Positions 46,873-55,310 of a stretch of DNA of 64,000 bases are shown here, piece after piece. The stretch covers positions 2,546,501 to 2,610,500 of the forward strand of contig NZ_CP146606.1 of assembly GCF_032842945.2 (NCBI RefSeq). Direction: 5' to 3'. The notes under the pieces are model-generated. The model did no database searches. It saw only the letters and a list, made by a program, of their open reading frames with translations, and was not told where the DNA came from. Each line of letters opens with the position of its first letter. The stretch's first letter is position 1. The DNA comes from Roseovarius sp. W115 (GTDB lineage: Bacteria; Pseudomonadota; Alphaproteobacteria; Rhodobacterales; Rhodobacteraceae). Made by a program: the position numbers and the translations under genes.

Positions 46873-48936
46873 TCACGCCTGACCGAGCGCGGCCTGACCT
46901 TTGCGGCTGTAGGCTTTGGTCATGCGGTCGGCAATCATTGCCAGAATGGCCATGCCGATCCCCGCGACCATACCAACGCCGAAATCACCGTTGTTGAGAC
47001 CGATATAGATTTCCTGTCCCAAATCGCTGGTGCCGACAAGCGCGGTGATCACAAGCATTGCGACGCCGAACATGATCGTCTGGTTGAGACCCAGCATAAG
47101 CTGGGGCAGGGCCAGTGGAAGCCGCACGCGCCAGAGCATCTGAAGCCGTGTGCAGCCACAGGCGCGTGCGGCCTCGATCACTTGCGGCGACACCCCCCGC
47201 AAACCGTGCTCGGCATAGCGGATGGCAGGCACGATGGAATAGGCCATGATCGCCAGAAGGGCGGTGAAGTCGCCCAGTTTGAAGAACATCACGAAGGGGA
47301 TGAGGATCACAAAGAGCGGCATGGTCTGCAGCGTGTCGTTGATCGGGCGCAGAAAGGCCGAGACGGTATCGTTTTCCGAAGCCAGAACGCCCAGCGTGGT
47401 GCCAATCAGGAAGGACAGCAGCACGGCGATGCCACAGAGATAAAAGGACACCATGGTTTCGGGCCAGACGCCCGCAACCATCAGGAACACAAGGCCGATG
47501 CCCGTGCCAATGGCCAGTCGCACGCCGCCTGCCTGCCAGGCGAGCAGGACCATGACAGCGGCAACAGACAGCCAGGGCAGGCGGGTGATGCCGAAATAGA
47601 TGAGAATGGCCGCCAGCGCGATGCCAATGGCCAGGTTGATGCGGTCGCGCAGGGCGGCGTAGGCCACGAAGCCCGACATCACGACACCAAAGCCGATTTT
47701 CATCGGCGTGGTGAATTCAAAGCCCCAGGAAAACGGGCTGATGGTTTGCTCCAGCCCGGATTTCACCGGCAGCATGATGTAGAACAAAGCGAAGGTTTTG
47801 ATCGTCTTGATGGCGGCGGCGTATTCCACCAGCACATAGTTGAAGGCGTCATTCATCGCCTGTGCCGGGTAGAACTCCCACGCTTGCGGGTAGCTTTTGA
47901 GGAACGGAAAGACCTGCGCCAGAGCGAGGATGGCGATGGTCAGAACACCTGCGGCAATCCAGTAGCGGTTGCGCTGGGCAAAGCTTGGTTCATCGCCGCC
48001 ATCCGGCGCGCGTGCTGTTGCGGCCTGAGCGGTGAGCCGATCCATGACCATGGCCATGAGGGCTATCACGATGCCTGCAAGAATGGCTTCGGCCACGTTG
48101 GCCTTGCGGATTTGGGTGAGTACCTCCCAGCCGATATCCGAGGTGCCACCGATGATCGAGGCGATGATGATCATCGAAAAGGCCGCCATCATGGTCTGGT
48201 TGATGCCCAAAAGGATCTGCCGCAACGCGTTTGGCACGCGCACGCGCCAGAACATTTGCATGGCCGTGGCTCCGGCCATCGTACCCGCTTCGATGACTTC
48301 TTCATTGACGCGTCTGAGGCCAAGGGTCGTATTGCGCACCATGGGCGGCACAGCATAGAGGATCGAGGCGATGAGGCCGACCATCGGCCCAAAGCCAAAG
48401 AGCAGCAGGATGGGCAAAAGATAGGCAAAGACCGGTATGGTTTGCAGCACATCCATCGTGGGCGAGATGATCCGGTCGGCGCGGTCTGAATAAAAGGCCG
48501 CTGTGCCCACGGCAAATCCGATCATGACCGCCATGGGTACTGAGATCAGGACCAGTGCGAGTGAGTTCATGGACTCTGACCAGTATCCGATCAGGACCAT
48601 GTAAAACATGGCGAAGAATGTAAAAATCGCCAGCTTGACGCCGGAGACGGCGTAAGAGGCGAGCATCAGCAACCCGATGGTGAGCGCCCAGGGCGTGGAT
48701 TGCAAAATGGTTCGCACCCAGGACATGGGATGGTCCATCAGAGAGGAAAACCCGCGGAAAAATGGGCCGAACGTGTCGATAATCACGGCCATGATCGCGT
48801 TGAGCCAGTCGGTGAGGGGAACCTCCCACGCCTCTGGGAAGGACATCAGCCAGTCAAGCCGATCGCGAAACCCCAATGTCACCAGCGTCAGGCCAATCAG
48901 CGCGAACCACGCCCAATGCGTGCGCGTCTCACTCAT
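46873..48936 (-). CDS. Fused quaternary-amine ABC transporter permease
   Basis: A 687-residue permease with two copies of the binding-protein-dependent transport domain. The first (about residues 60-300) has MAGATAMQMFWRVRVPNALRQILLGINQTMMAA; the second (about 450-680) has ARACGCTRLQMLWRVRLPLALPQLMLGLNQTIMFG. Both are the EAA loop that contacts the ATPase. Each half has several membrane helices. Most ProW/OpuAB proteins carry one copy, so this fused form probably makes the whole channel from one chain. Substrate: betaine, choline or a related compound. The stop overlaps nothing; the start overlaps the ATPase stop by four bases. Confidence 0.92.
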   Translation of the reverse strand: MSETRTHWAWFALIGLTLVTLGFRDRLDWLMSFPEAWEVPLTDWLNAIMAVIIDTFGPFFRGFSSLMDHPMSWVRTILQSTPWALTIGLLMLASYAVSGVKLAIFTFFAMFYMVLIGYWSESMNSLALVLISVPMAVMIGFAVGTAAFYSDRADRIISPTMDVLQTIPVFAYLLPILLLFGFGPMVGLIASILYAVPPMVRNTTLGLRRVNEEVIEAGTMAGATAMQMFWRVRVPNALRQILLGINQTMMAAFSMIIIASIIGGTSDIGWEVLTQIRKANVAEAILAGIVIALMAMVMDRLTAQAATARAPDGGDEPSFAQRNRYWIAAGVLTIAILALAQVFPFLKSYPQAWEFYPAQAMNDAFNYVLVEYAAAIKTIKTFALFYIMLPVKSGLEQTISPFSWGFEFTTPMKIGFGVVMSGFVAYAALRDRINLAIGIALAAILIYFGITRLPWLSVAAVMVLLAWQAGGVRLAIGTGIGLVFLMVAGVWPETMVSFYLCGIAVLLSFLIGTTLGVLASENDTVSAFLRPINDTLQTMPLFVILIPFVMFFKLGDFTALLAIMAYSIVPAIRYAEHGLRGVSPQVIEAARACGCTRLQMLWRVRLPLALPQLMLGLNQTIMFGVAMLVITALVGTSDLGQEIYIGLNNGDFGVGMVAGIGMAILAMIADRMTKAYSRKGQAALGQA

Positions 48937-50000
48937 GCCGTCGCCTCAGCTTTGTCGTCCTGATCTGACAGACGGGCCAGAGCAGAGATCACGCTTTGAG
49001 CTGTCACGATACCCTCAACTGTGCCGGCGCGGTCCACAGCCACACCTTCCGGGTGGGCGGCCAGCATGGGCAGGAGCGTTTCAACAGGCGTCTCGGCGGG
49101 CACGCGCATGCGGCCTTCATCCGGAACCGCGTCGGTATCTATCACCTCATGCGCGCAGAGCACGCGGACCAGAGGCACGTCATTGGTAAACTCGGCGACA
49201 TAGTCATCGGCAGGGTTGGTGATCAACTCAGCCGGTGTGCCGGTTTGCACAACCTGACCGCCGCGCATGATCATCATGCGGTCGGCCACGCGCAGCGCCT
49301 CAAGGAAGTCATGGGTGATGAACACGATCGATTTGTGCAAGTCATTCTGAATGCGCAGGAATTCGTCCTGCATTTGCCGCCGGATGAGCGGATCAAGCGC
49401 TGAAAACGGCTCATCCAGAAGCCATAGATCAGGGTCCACCGCAAGCGATCGGGCGATCCCGACACGTTGTTGCTGACCGCCCGAAAGCTGATGAGGATAG
49501 CTTTTCTCGCGCCCCTGAAGACCCACAAGGTCGATGACCTTGTCCACGCGCGGCTTGGCATCAGCAGGTGTGCTGCCCTGAAGGCTGAGCGGGAAGGCGA
49601 TGTTTTCATAGACTGACAGATGCGGCATGAGGCCGAAATTCTGAAACACCATGCCGATCTTGTGGCGGCGGACCTGGATCATGTCCTTGTCCGACTTGGC
49701 CAGAAGGTCCTCGCCATCCAGCACCACTTCGCCATGAGTCGGGTCGACAAGCCGCGACAAACAGCGCACCACAGTGGATTTGCCCGAACCGGACAGCCCC
49801 ATGATGACAAAAATCTCACCCACGCCCACATCAAAGCTGACATTGGCCGCTGCAGGTATCGCGCCTTCGTCCCGCATTCTGGCGACAAGCGCATCAGGAT
49901 CATCGGTTGCAGCACTTCCCTTGAAATAGCGTTCCGGGTCTTTGCCGTAGACCTTCCAGATGTTGCGGCAGGACAGGCGGATGTCGGAGGATGAGGTCAT
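48933..50000 (-). CDS. Quaternary-amine ABC transporter ATP-binding protein
   Basis: A 355-residue ATPase of the glycine betaine/choline (QAT) family. It has Walker A GLSGSGKST, signature LSGGQQQRVGIARSLA, Walker B LWLLDEPFSALD, the family marker KDPERYFKG near the start, and a C-terminal CBS-type regulatory region (about 270-355) typical of osmotic or substrate-gated importers. ATG 50000 is chosen; a TTG at 50021 is an alternative. A stable hairpin (50028-50053) lies between it and the binding-protein gene upstream. Confidence 0.92.
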   Translation of the reverse strand: MTSSSDIRLSCRNIWKVYGKDPERYFKGSAATDDPDALVARMRDEGAIPAAANVSFDVGVGEIFVIMGLSGSGKSTVVRCLSRLVDPTHGEVVLDGEDLLAKSDKDMIQVRRHKIGMVFQNFGLMPHLSVYENIAFPLSLQGSTPADAKPRVDKVIDLVGLQGREKSYPHQLSGGQQQRVGIARSLAVDPDLWLLDEPFSALDPLIRRQMQDEFLRIQNDLHKSIVFITHDFLEALRVADRMMIMRGGQVVQTGTPAELITNPADDYVAEFTNDVPLVRVLCAHEVIDTDAVPDEGRMRVPAETPVETLLPMLAAHPEGVAVDRAGTVEGIVTAQSVISALARLSDQDDKAEATA

Positions 50001-50027
50001 GGGATGCGGGCTTTTCTGCAAGGTGAC

Positions 50028-50053
50028 AAAGGCCGGGGGTTATCCCGGCCTTT
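50028..50053 (-). promoter_or_regulatory. Intercistronic hairpin between binding-protein and ATPase genes
   Basis: AAAGGCCGGG (50028-50037) pairs perfectly with CCCGGCCTTT (50044-50053) around a 6-base loop, between the binding-protein stop and the ATPase start. No proper T-run follows. Such stems in ABC operons protect the 5' message and let the binding protein be made in excess; that role is inferred. Confidence 0.65.
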
Positions 50054-50072
50054 GCACATAGTCTTCAAAAGG

Positions 50073-51017
50073 TTACTGCTTGGCCGCGAGGCCTGCATCC
50101 ACCCAGGGTTTCCACGTTGCCTCATTGGCGTCGATCCATTCGGCAACCACCTCTTCGAGCGGGCGGCCTTTCTGGTCGATTTCCAGCATCAGAGCGTTCT
50201 GAACACTGTTATCAAGGGACATGGCCTCAAAGATGGCGTTGGCGCCGGGGTAATCCGTCGCAAAGCCCTTGTTGGCAATCTTGTCAATCGAGGCTTGCTG
50301 GAAACCACAAGCCTTGCCACGTTCCTGGCCGGATTCCTCGACACATTCGCCATCAGCAGCGTCCCAGGCCACCCATTCCATGTCCATATCGGCAAAGAGC
50401 CAATGGGGTTGCCAGAACATCATCAGGATCGGATCACCTGTGGCGACAGCGGATTTCGCTTCGGCAATCATGGCTCCCTCTGAGCCGCCAGCAACAGGTT
50501 CGAATGGCAGTTCGATCATGCCAACCACGTCCTTGGAGCGTGTGCCCCAGTCGGCTGGATAGGTGACCAGACGACCTTTGGGGAATGTATCCGCCGCAGC
50601 AAAGGCCTGTGCGCATTCGTAAAGCGCCTCATAGGCAGGAAGGCCGGGACATTTCTCTTTCATATAGGGCGGGAAAATCCAGCCTTCTTGCGGCTGCAGC
50701 CCCAGCTGGCCCAGCACAACGATATCGCCGCTCTCCACGGCTTTGGGATAAATGTCGCCAACATTGTTGGTCCAGACCTCTGGCTGCAGGTGCAGATCGC
50801 CCTGAGCGATGGCGGCAAACTGTGGTACCGCACCGGCGGTCACATATTCCACTTCGTAGCCAGCTTTTTTGAACAGCGTGCCCGTGATGTGGGCCGAGAT
50901 ATGCTGTCCGGTCCATTCATTGATCGGAATCTTGATCGGATCGCTGCTATCGGCCAGTGCCATGCCAGAGCCGGCCAATGCCATGACTGCCGCGGAAATC
51001 AAGGACTTAGCTTTCAT
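50073..51017 (-). CDS. Quaternary-amine ABC transporter substrate-binding protein
   Basis: A 314-residue periplasmic binding protein of the OpuAC/ProX type. Signal peptide MKAKSLISAAVMALAGSGMALA with cleavage near residue 22. The mature part has IPINEWTGQHISAH, TVWTNNVGDIY-like EVWTNNVGDIYP and WQPHWLFADMDMEWV, typical of aromatic-cage ligand binding by Trp/Tyr for trimethylammonium groups. ATG 51017 with GGGGAGAA upstream; the upstream frame lacks signal-like features. First gene of the ABC operon. Confidence 0.92.
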   Translation of the reverse strand: MKAKSLISAAVMALAGSGMALADSSDPIKIPINEWTGQHISAHITGTLFKKAGYEVEYVTAGAVPQFAAIAQGDLHLQPEVWTNNVGDIYPKAVESGDIVVLGQLGLQPQEGWIFPPYMKEKCPGLPAYEALYECAQAFAAADTFPKGRLVTYPADWGTRSKDVVGMIELPFEPVAGGSEGAMIAEAKSAVATGDPILMMFWQPHWLFADMDMEWVAWDAADGECVEESGQERGKACGFQQASIDKIANKGFATDYPGANAIFEAMSLDNSVQNALMLEIDQKGRPLEEVVAEWIDANEATWKPWVDAGLAAKQ

Positions 51018-51097
51018 TGTGTATTCTCCCCGTTGATTGGTTCTTTTACTGAGGCCGAGTATGATACGACCTTGGATTGAGGCCAAACAAAATCTTT

Positions 51098-51115
51098 ATT
51101 GACTGGTAAGTCAAT
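51098..51115. promoter_or_regulatory. Palindromic operator upstream of the ABC transporter
   Basis: ATTGACT (51098-51104) and AGTCAAT (51109-51115) form a perfect palindrome with a 4-base spacer, in the 191-base region between the binding protein (minus) and the metallo-hydrolase (plus). The TTGACT-N4-AGTCAA form resembles sites of TetR-type regulators; no such gene is in the window, so the cognate protein would be elsewhere. Confidence 0.5.
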
Positions 51116-51208
51116 CAAAAATGAGTAACCTAAACCTCCGCTGTGCTGGATTTGAACAGACCAAGCGGCTAGCGTTTCTTTTGTGTGTCAGCGTCAAAGG
51201 GGGACTAT

Positions 51209-51988
51209 GTGGGACTTGAGGTTGCGTCACGTTGGTTTGCTGCAAAGCAGATTGAAGAGGGTGTGGTGCATATTCATGAGCCGCATGTGGCCTCGTGGCT
51301 GCGGTGCAATATCTGGCATGTGCAGGGGCGGGACCGGGATCTGGTGATCGACACTGGCATGGGTTTGCGTCCCATGCTGGACGAGGTGCCAGAGCTGAGC
51401 GCGCGGCCTTTGACAGCGATCATGACACATTCGCATTTTGATCACGCCGGGGGTCTGCACGAGTTTTCGCACCGGTGCGGGCACCCGGCCGAGGCCGACG
51501 TTATGGCGCGTCCAACGGCGCAGAACACGGTCGCGGATACAGGCTATGTCCGGGCCGAGACGTTTACGGCACTGCCCTATGCGGGGTTTGATCACACGAC
51601 CTATCATGTGAAACCAGCGCCTTTGACGGGATATCTGGATGAGGGCGATGTGATTGATCTGGGCGACCGGGTGTTTCAGGTATTTCATCTACCGGGGCAT
51701 TCACCGGGGTCTATCGCGCTTTATGACAGGGCCAACGAGACACTCTTTAGTGGCGATGTCATCTATGATGGTGATCTGATTGATGACCTCTATCATTCGG
51801 AGGCCGAGGTTCTGGCGGAGTCCCATGCGCGGCTCCGCGAATTGCCCATCCGGGTGGTGCATGCCGGGCATTTTACCTCTTTTGGGCGCGACCGGTTGCT
51901 TGAGCTTCTCGACCTTTATCGAGATGGCGGGTTGCGAGTTGGAGATGCAAGTGCATGGATTACCAGTGAAATGGAGGGGGAGACATGA
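51209..51988 (+). CDS. Metallo-beta-lactamase fold hydrolase
   Basis: A 259-residue MBL-fold hydrolase. The metal motif is THSHFDHAGG (HxHxDH); later ligands are LPGHSPGSIALYD, LFSGDVIYDG and VVHAGHF. GTG at 51209 is chosen, with AAAGGGGG five bases before it; a GTG at 51185 lacks a ribosome site. It is coupled to the SDR gene by a 4-base overlap. The role is unknown: perhaps a thioesterase or lactonase. Confidence 0.85.
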   Translation: MGLEVASRWFAAKQIEEGVVHIHEPHVASWLRCNIWHVQGRDRDLVIDTGMGLRPMLDEVPELSARPLTAIMTHSHFDHAGGLHEFSHRCGHPAEADVMARPTAQNTVADTGYVRAETFTALPYAGFDHTTYHVKPAPLTGYLDEGDVIDLGDRVFQVFHLPGHSPGSIALYDRANETLFSGDVIYDGDLIDDLYHSEAEVLAESHARLRELPIRVVHAGHFTSFGRDRLLELLDLYRDGGLRVGDASAWITSEMEGET

Positions 51989-52749
51989 GCCGAACTGCGA
52001 TTGTCACGGGCGGGCTGAGCGGGATCGGTCTTGAGATTGCGCGCGTGCTGATGGCCGAAGGTTACCGTGTTGCCATTGGCGCGCGGCGCGGGGCCGACCC
52101 TATGCAGCAGGATATGGCGCGCGAGAGCTTGGGCGAAGACGTCTTTATCGCCCCGCTGGATGTGCGCAAAAAGGGGTCCGTCGCAGCGTTTTGCATGGCG
52201 GTCAAAAATCGCCTTGGCGCGGTGGAGATTTTGATAAACTCAGCGGGGATTGAATACAAAGAACCTGTGGCCTCTCATAAAATCGACGCGTGGAATGACG
52301 TGATTGAGACCAACCTGACAGGGCCGTTTTTGATGTGTCGTCAGGTGATGCCGGATATGATCGAGGCCGGCTGGGGGCGGATCGTCAACATTGCGTCGAC
52401 TGCGGCGCATACAGCGAAACCTGAGCATGCGGCTTATTGTGCCTCAAAGGCGGGGCTTTTGGGGCTCACGCGCGCGACCGCGCTGGAGGGCGCGCCGCAC
52501 GGCGTCACCTGCGTCAGCGTAAGCCCGACCTGGGTGGAGACCGATATGCTGCAGGGGTCGGCGGCCAAGGTGGCCGAAACTGAGGGGCGCGAAGTGGCTG
52601 ATGTCATCGCCGAGATTGCCCAGGCCAACCCGCAGAACCGTCTGGTACAGCCCAGCGAGATTGCTGATCTGGTGGCGTTTTTGTGCTCGGATGCGGCCCC
52701 GGCGCTGACGCTGGAGGATATCCAGGTGAACGCTGGCGCTTTGTGGTAG
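51985..52749 (+). CDS. Short-chain dehydrogenase/reductase
   Basis: A 254-residue NAD(P)-dependent SDR. Cofactor motif TGGLSGIG (residues 8-15), NSAG near 87, catalytic Ser in NIASTAA and YCASK (Tyr/Lys) near 152. The pattern resembles 3-hydroxyacyl or 3-hydroxybutyrate dehydrogenases. Overlaps the MBL gene; ends six bases before convergent bchO, so it marks the left border of the photosynthesis cluster. Confidence 0.88.
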   Translation: MSRTAIVTGGLSGIGLEIARVLMAEGYRVAIGARRGADPMQQDMARESLGEDVFIAPLDVRKKGSVAAFCMAVKNRLGAVEILINSAGIEYKEPVASHKIDAWNDVIETNLTGPFLMCRQVMPDMIEAGWGRIVNIASTAAHTAKPEHAAYCASKAGLLGLTRATALEGAPHGVTCVSVSPTWVETDMLQGSAAKVAETEGREVADVIAEIAQANPQNRLVQPSEIADLVAFLCSDAAPALTLEDIQVNAGALW

Positions 52750-52754
52750 AGACC

Positions 52755-53621
52755 TCAGGCCTCCAGCCAATCGAGGATGATCTTGGTGACTTCTGTCGGT
52801 GCTTCTTCATGTGCCAGATGCCCCAAACCGTCGAGCTTCTGCACCTCCGCATTTGGCAGCCGCGCGGCGGCGCGGTCTGAGACGGAGGGCGGCACGGCCC
52901 CGTCGCTCTCTCCGGTGATCAAAAGGCAGGGTGCGGTGACCTGAGGCATGCGGTCCCAGATGCCATCGGTGTTCCAGGCCGCCATCATTTGCAAGGTCCC
53001 GTCCACATGGGCGCGGTCCGAGAGCAGGCGGTTGTAATAGGCCAGACCTTCGTCTGTCAGCTTCGATCCGGTGGAGCGGATCACGTTACGCGCGCGGTCG
53101 GGCCGTCCGCCCCCTGCGGCAAAGGCCATGGCCGTGAGTGGGTTCATGGCCAGAAATTTGGCGAGCATCGGAAAAAGCCACCCGGCCATGCCTTCGAACC
53201 GGTCCAGAGCGGCGTTTATGCCAATGACTTTAGGTGGTGTGCTGTCTGGTGTTGTGAGGCGCAGCGACAACTCAAGCGCAACAGCGCCACCAGCAGAATG
53301 ACCGATGATCGCAGATGGGCACCAGCCCTCGGCGGCGCTCAGGGCTGCGATGTCATCGGCGGTGCGCTCAAGCCCGAGGCGAAACCGGCTTCCGGCCTGC
53401 GTGAACCCGTGCCCGGGAAGATCAAGCGCGATGACGTGGTGGGTTTGGGCCAGTGTGGGGATCAGATCGCGCCATGTGTGGGTCGTCGCGCCGGCCCCAT
53501 GCAGCAAAAGAAGGATTGGACCTTCGCCCAGCTCTTGCACATGCCAGTCATGGGGACGATGCCGGATGCGTCGGGAGTGCGCGCTGAGCGGCCAATCGGG
53601 GAGGTCACGCTCCCAATCCAC
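52755..53621 (-). CDS. bchO: Magnesium-chelatase-associated alpha/beta hydrolase BchO
   Basis: A 288-residue alpha/beta-fold hydrolase: LLLHGAGATTHTWRD (oxyanion), nucleophile elbow GHSAGGAVAL, C-terminal His in GLGHLAHEEAP. Its place directly after bchD, with no other hydrolase function implied, identifies it as BchO, required for bacteriochlorophyll synthesis but with an undefined reaction. It lies three bases after bchD and is the last gene of crtA-bchI-bchD-bchO. Confidence 0.92.
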   Translation of the reverse strand: MDWERDLPDWPLSAHSRRIRHRPHDWHVQELGEGPILLLLHGAGATTHTWRDLIPTLAQTHHVIALDLPGHGFTQAGSRFRLGLERTADDIAALSAAEGWCPSAIIGHSAGGAVALELSLRLTTPDSTPPKVIGINAALDRFEGMAGWLFPMLAKFLAMNPLTAMAFAAGGGRPDRARNVIRSTGSKLTDEGLAYYNRLLSDRAHVDGTLQMMAAWNTDGIWDRMPQVTAPCLLITGESDGAVPPSVSDRAAARLPNAEVQKLDGLGHLAHEEAPTEVTKIILDWLEA

Positions 53622-53624
53622 CGC

Positions 53625-55310
53625 TCAATGCTCCAGCGCGGCAGTCACCGAGGCGCTGATCTTGTGCGCATCGGCGCGGGGCAGGGCGAGGTAGTCTGCC
53701 CCCAGACGCGCTGCAATAGAGCGGGCGCTCTCGGCGGGGCGGTTGGCTGTGTCGACGAGAACACCGGGCACACCCTGACGCGCGAGACCTGCGGCGATGG
53801 TTTCGGCGTCTTGCCGGGCCTCAGCACGATCAGGCGTGCCGCTGAGCGGGATGTTTGCGCGCCCATCGGTCAGCAAAACAAGGGTAGGGCTCATCCCGCG
53901 TCCGCGCGCGTGTTGGGCAAGTTCAGATGCGGCAACCAATCCTGCCGCGAGGGGTGTGCCGCCCCCGCCGGGCAGGGAGGAAAGCTGCCGTTTGGCTTGC
54001 ACCAGAGACCTTGTGGGGGACAAGAGGAGTTCCGCCCCGTCACCGCGAAACGCGATAAGTGCAACATGATCCCGCCGGGCATAGGCCTGCGCCAGCATGA
54101 GTTCCACGGCCCCTTTGGCTTCGGCCAGACGGGCGACGGCGGAAGACCCGGAGGCATCCACAGTGAAAATGAGAAGGCGGTCTGAGCGATCCTCAAAACG
54201 GCGCAGGCGAATGTCTGAGGGATAGATGATCACTGGGCGGTGCGCATTCTGCGGCGTGCGGCGCAGGCGCTGCCAGGGCGCGGCGCTACGCAGGGTGGCG
54301 ACAGGATCAATGCGCGCCTGCTGAGACGGACGACCGGGGCGTGAGGGCAAAGGTCGCCCCCGGCGGTTGCCACGCCGTTTGGAGCCAGCGCCACTGCTGG
54401 CAGCGCGGGCTTGGGCGGCGCGGGCCACTTTGAGGCGGTCAAGCAGATCCGGGGGCAGCAAGGCGGCAATCGCCTGTACCAGGATTTCATCGGGCAATTC
54501 GCCTGCACCTTTGCCGCTGCCCTCATCTGTCGCGTCGTCCGGCGGCTGGGGCGTGTCTGGCGGCGGGTCCATGGCGGGATCCTCTGCCTCTGCCGGAAAA
54601 CGCGTGGCGCGGCTGGGGTAGACCAGTTCGACCGCTTCCATCAAGGCCGCTTCGCCGACTGACTTTTCACGGTCCAGAGCCGTGAGAGCGCGCGCAGTGC
54701 GCAGGGCCAAAAGGGGTGCGCGTAGGCTGTCGATCCCGAACCGCGCGGCCAAGGCCACCAGAAGCCCCATGGCATCTTCGGGCACGGCAATGCGCGCCAA
54801 ACCTTTGCGCGCCGTGTCCAGATCGGCGCGTGCAGGCAGGCGCAGCGCTTGGGTCCGAAGCGCTTCATCCTCCGGTTCGATATGAAAGGCGAGCCGGTCT
54901 TGCAGCGATAAAGGCGGGGCTTCTTCTGCTGTCGCCCCTTCATCCAGAAGGACCAAAGCATGCCCAGTATCAGCATCCAGAATTTGCGACAATCTTGCGG
55001 CCAAATCAGCACCAGTGCGTTCTGCCATGGTCAGAACCAGAAGTCCGGGCGTCTCAGAAAGCCCCTTGTCGCGCACGGGCCGGCCTTCGGCGAGTGACGC
55101 GGCGATGTTGAGGCCGCCAAAGAGCTGCAAATCAGAAATGCCGGGGTGAATGCGGCGGGGTGTGTCAGGCATGTGTTTCAATGCGGTCTCAAACGCATGC
55201 CGCACGGGCGACATGCGCGCGCGCAGGACTATGCCTTTCAATCCGCCGGGGTCCACCGCCAACGCCGCCAGCGCGCGTTCCATTCGGGTCGCGGCGGCAG
55301 GGCGGGTCAT
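53625..55310 (-). CDS. bchD: Magnesium chelatase subunit D
   Basis: A 561-residue subunit of protoporphyrin IX magnesium chelatase. The N-terminal AAA+-like half is degenerate; an acidic Pro-rich linker sits near residues 245-270 (PPPDTPQPPDDATDEG); the C-terminal half is an integrin-I domain with the metal motif VDASGSSA. It forms a ring with BchI and delivers magnesium to the BchH-bound porphyrin; bchH is not in this window. The start overlaps the bchI stop by four bases. Confidence 0.96.
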   Translation of the reverse strand: MTRPAAATRMERALAALAVDPGGLKGIVLRARMSPVRHAFETALKHMPDTPRRIHPGISDLQLFGGLNIAASLAEGRPVRDKGLSETPGLLVLTMAERTGADLAARLSQILDADTGHALVLLDEGATAEEAPPLSLQDRLAFHIEPEDEALRTQALRLPARADLDTARKGLARIAVPEDAMGLLVALAARFGIDSLRAPLLALRTARALTALDREKSVGEAALMEAVELVYPSRATRFPAEAEDPAMDPPPDTPQPPDDATDEGSGKGAGELPDEILVQAIAALLPPDLLDRLKVARAAQARAASSGAGSKRRGNRRGRPLPSRPGRPSQQARIDPVATLRSAAPWQRLRRTPQNAHRPVIIYPSDIRLRRFEDRSDRLLIFTVDASGSSAVARLAEAKGAVELMLAQAYARRDHVALIAFRGDGAELLLSPTRSLVQAKRQLSSLPGGGGTPLAAGLVAASELAQHARGRGMSPTLVLLTDGRANIPLSGTPDRAEARQDAETIAAGLARQGVPGVLVDTANRPAESARSIAARLGADYLALPRADAHKISASVTAALEH

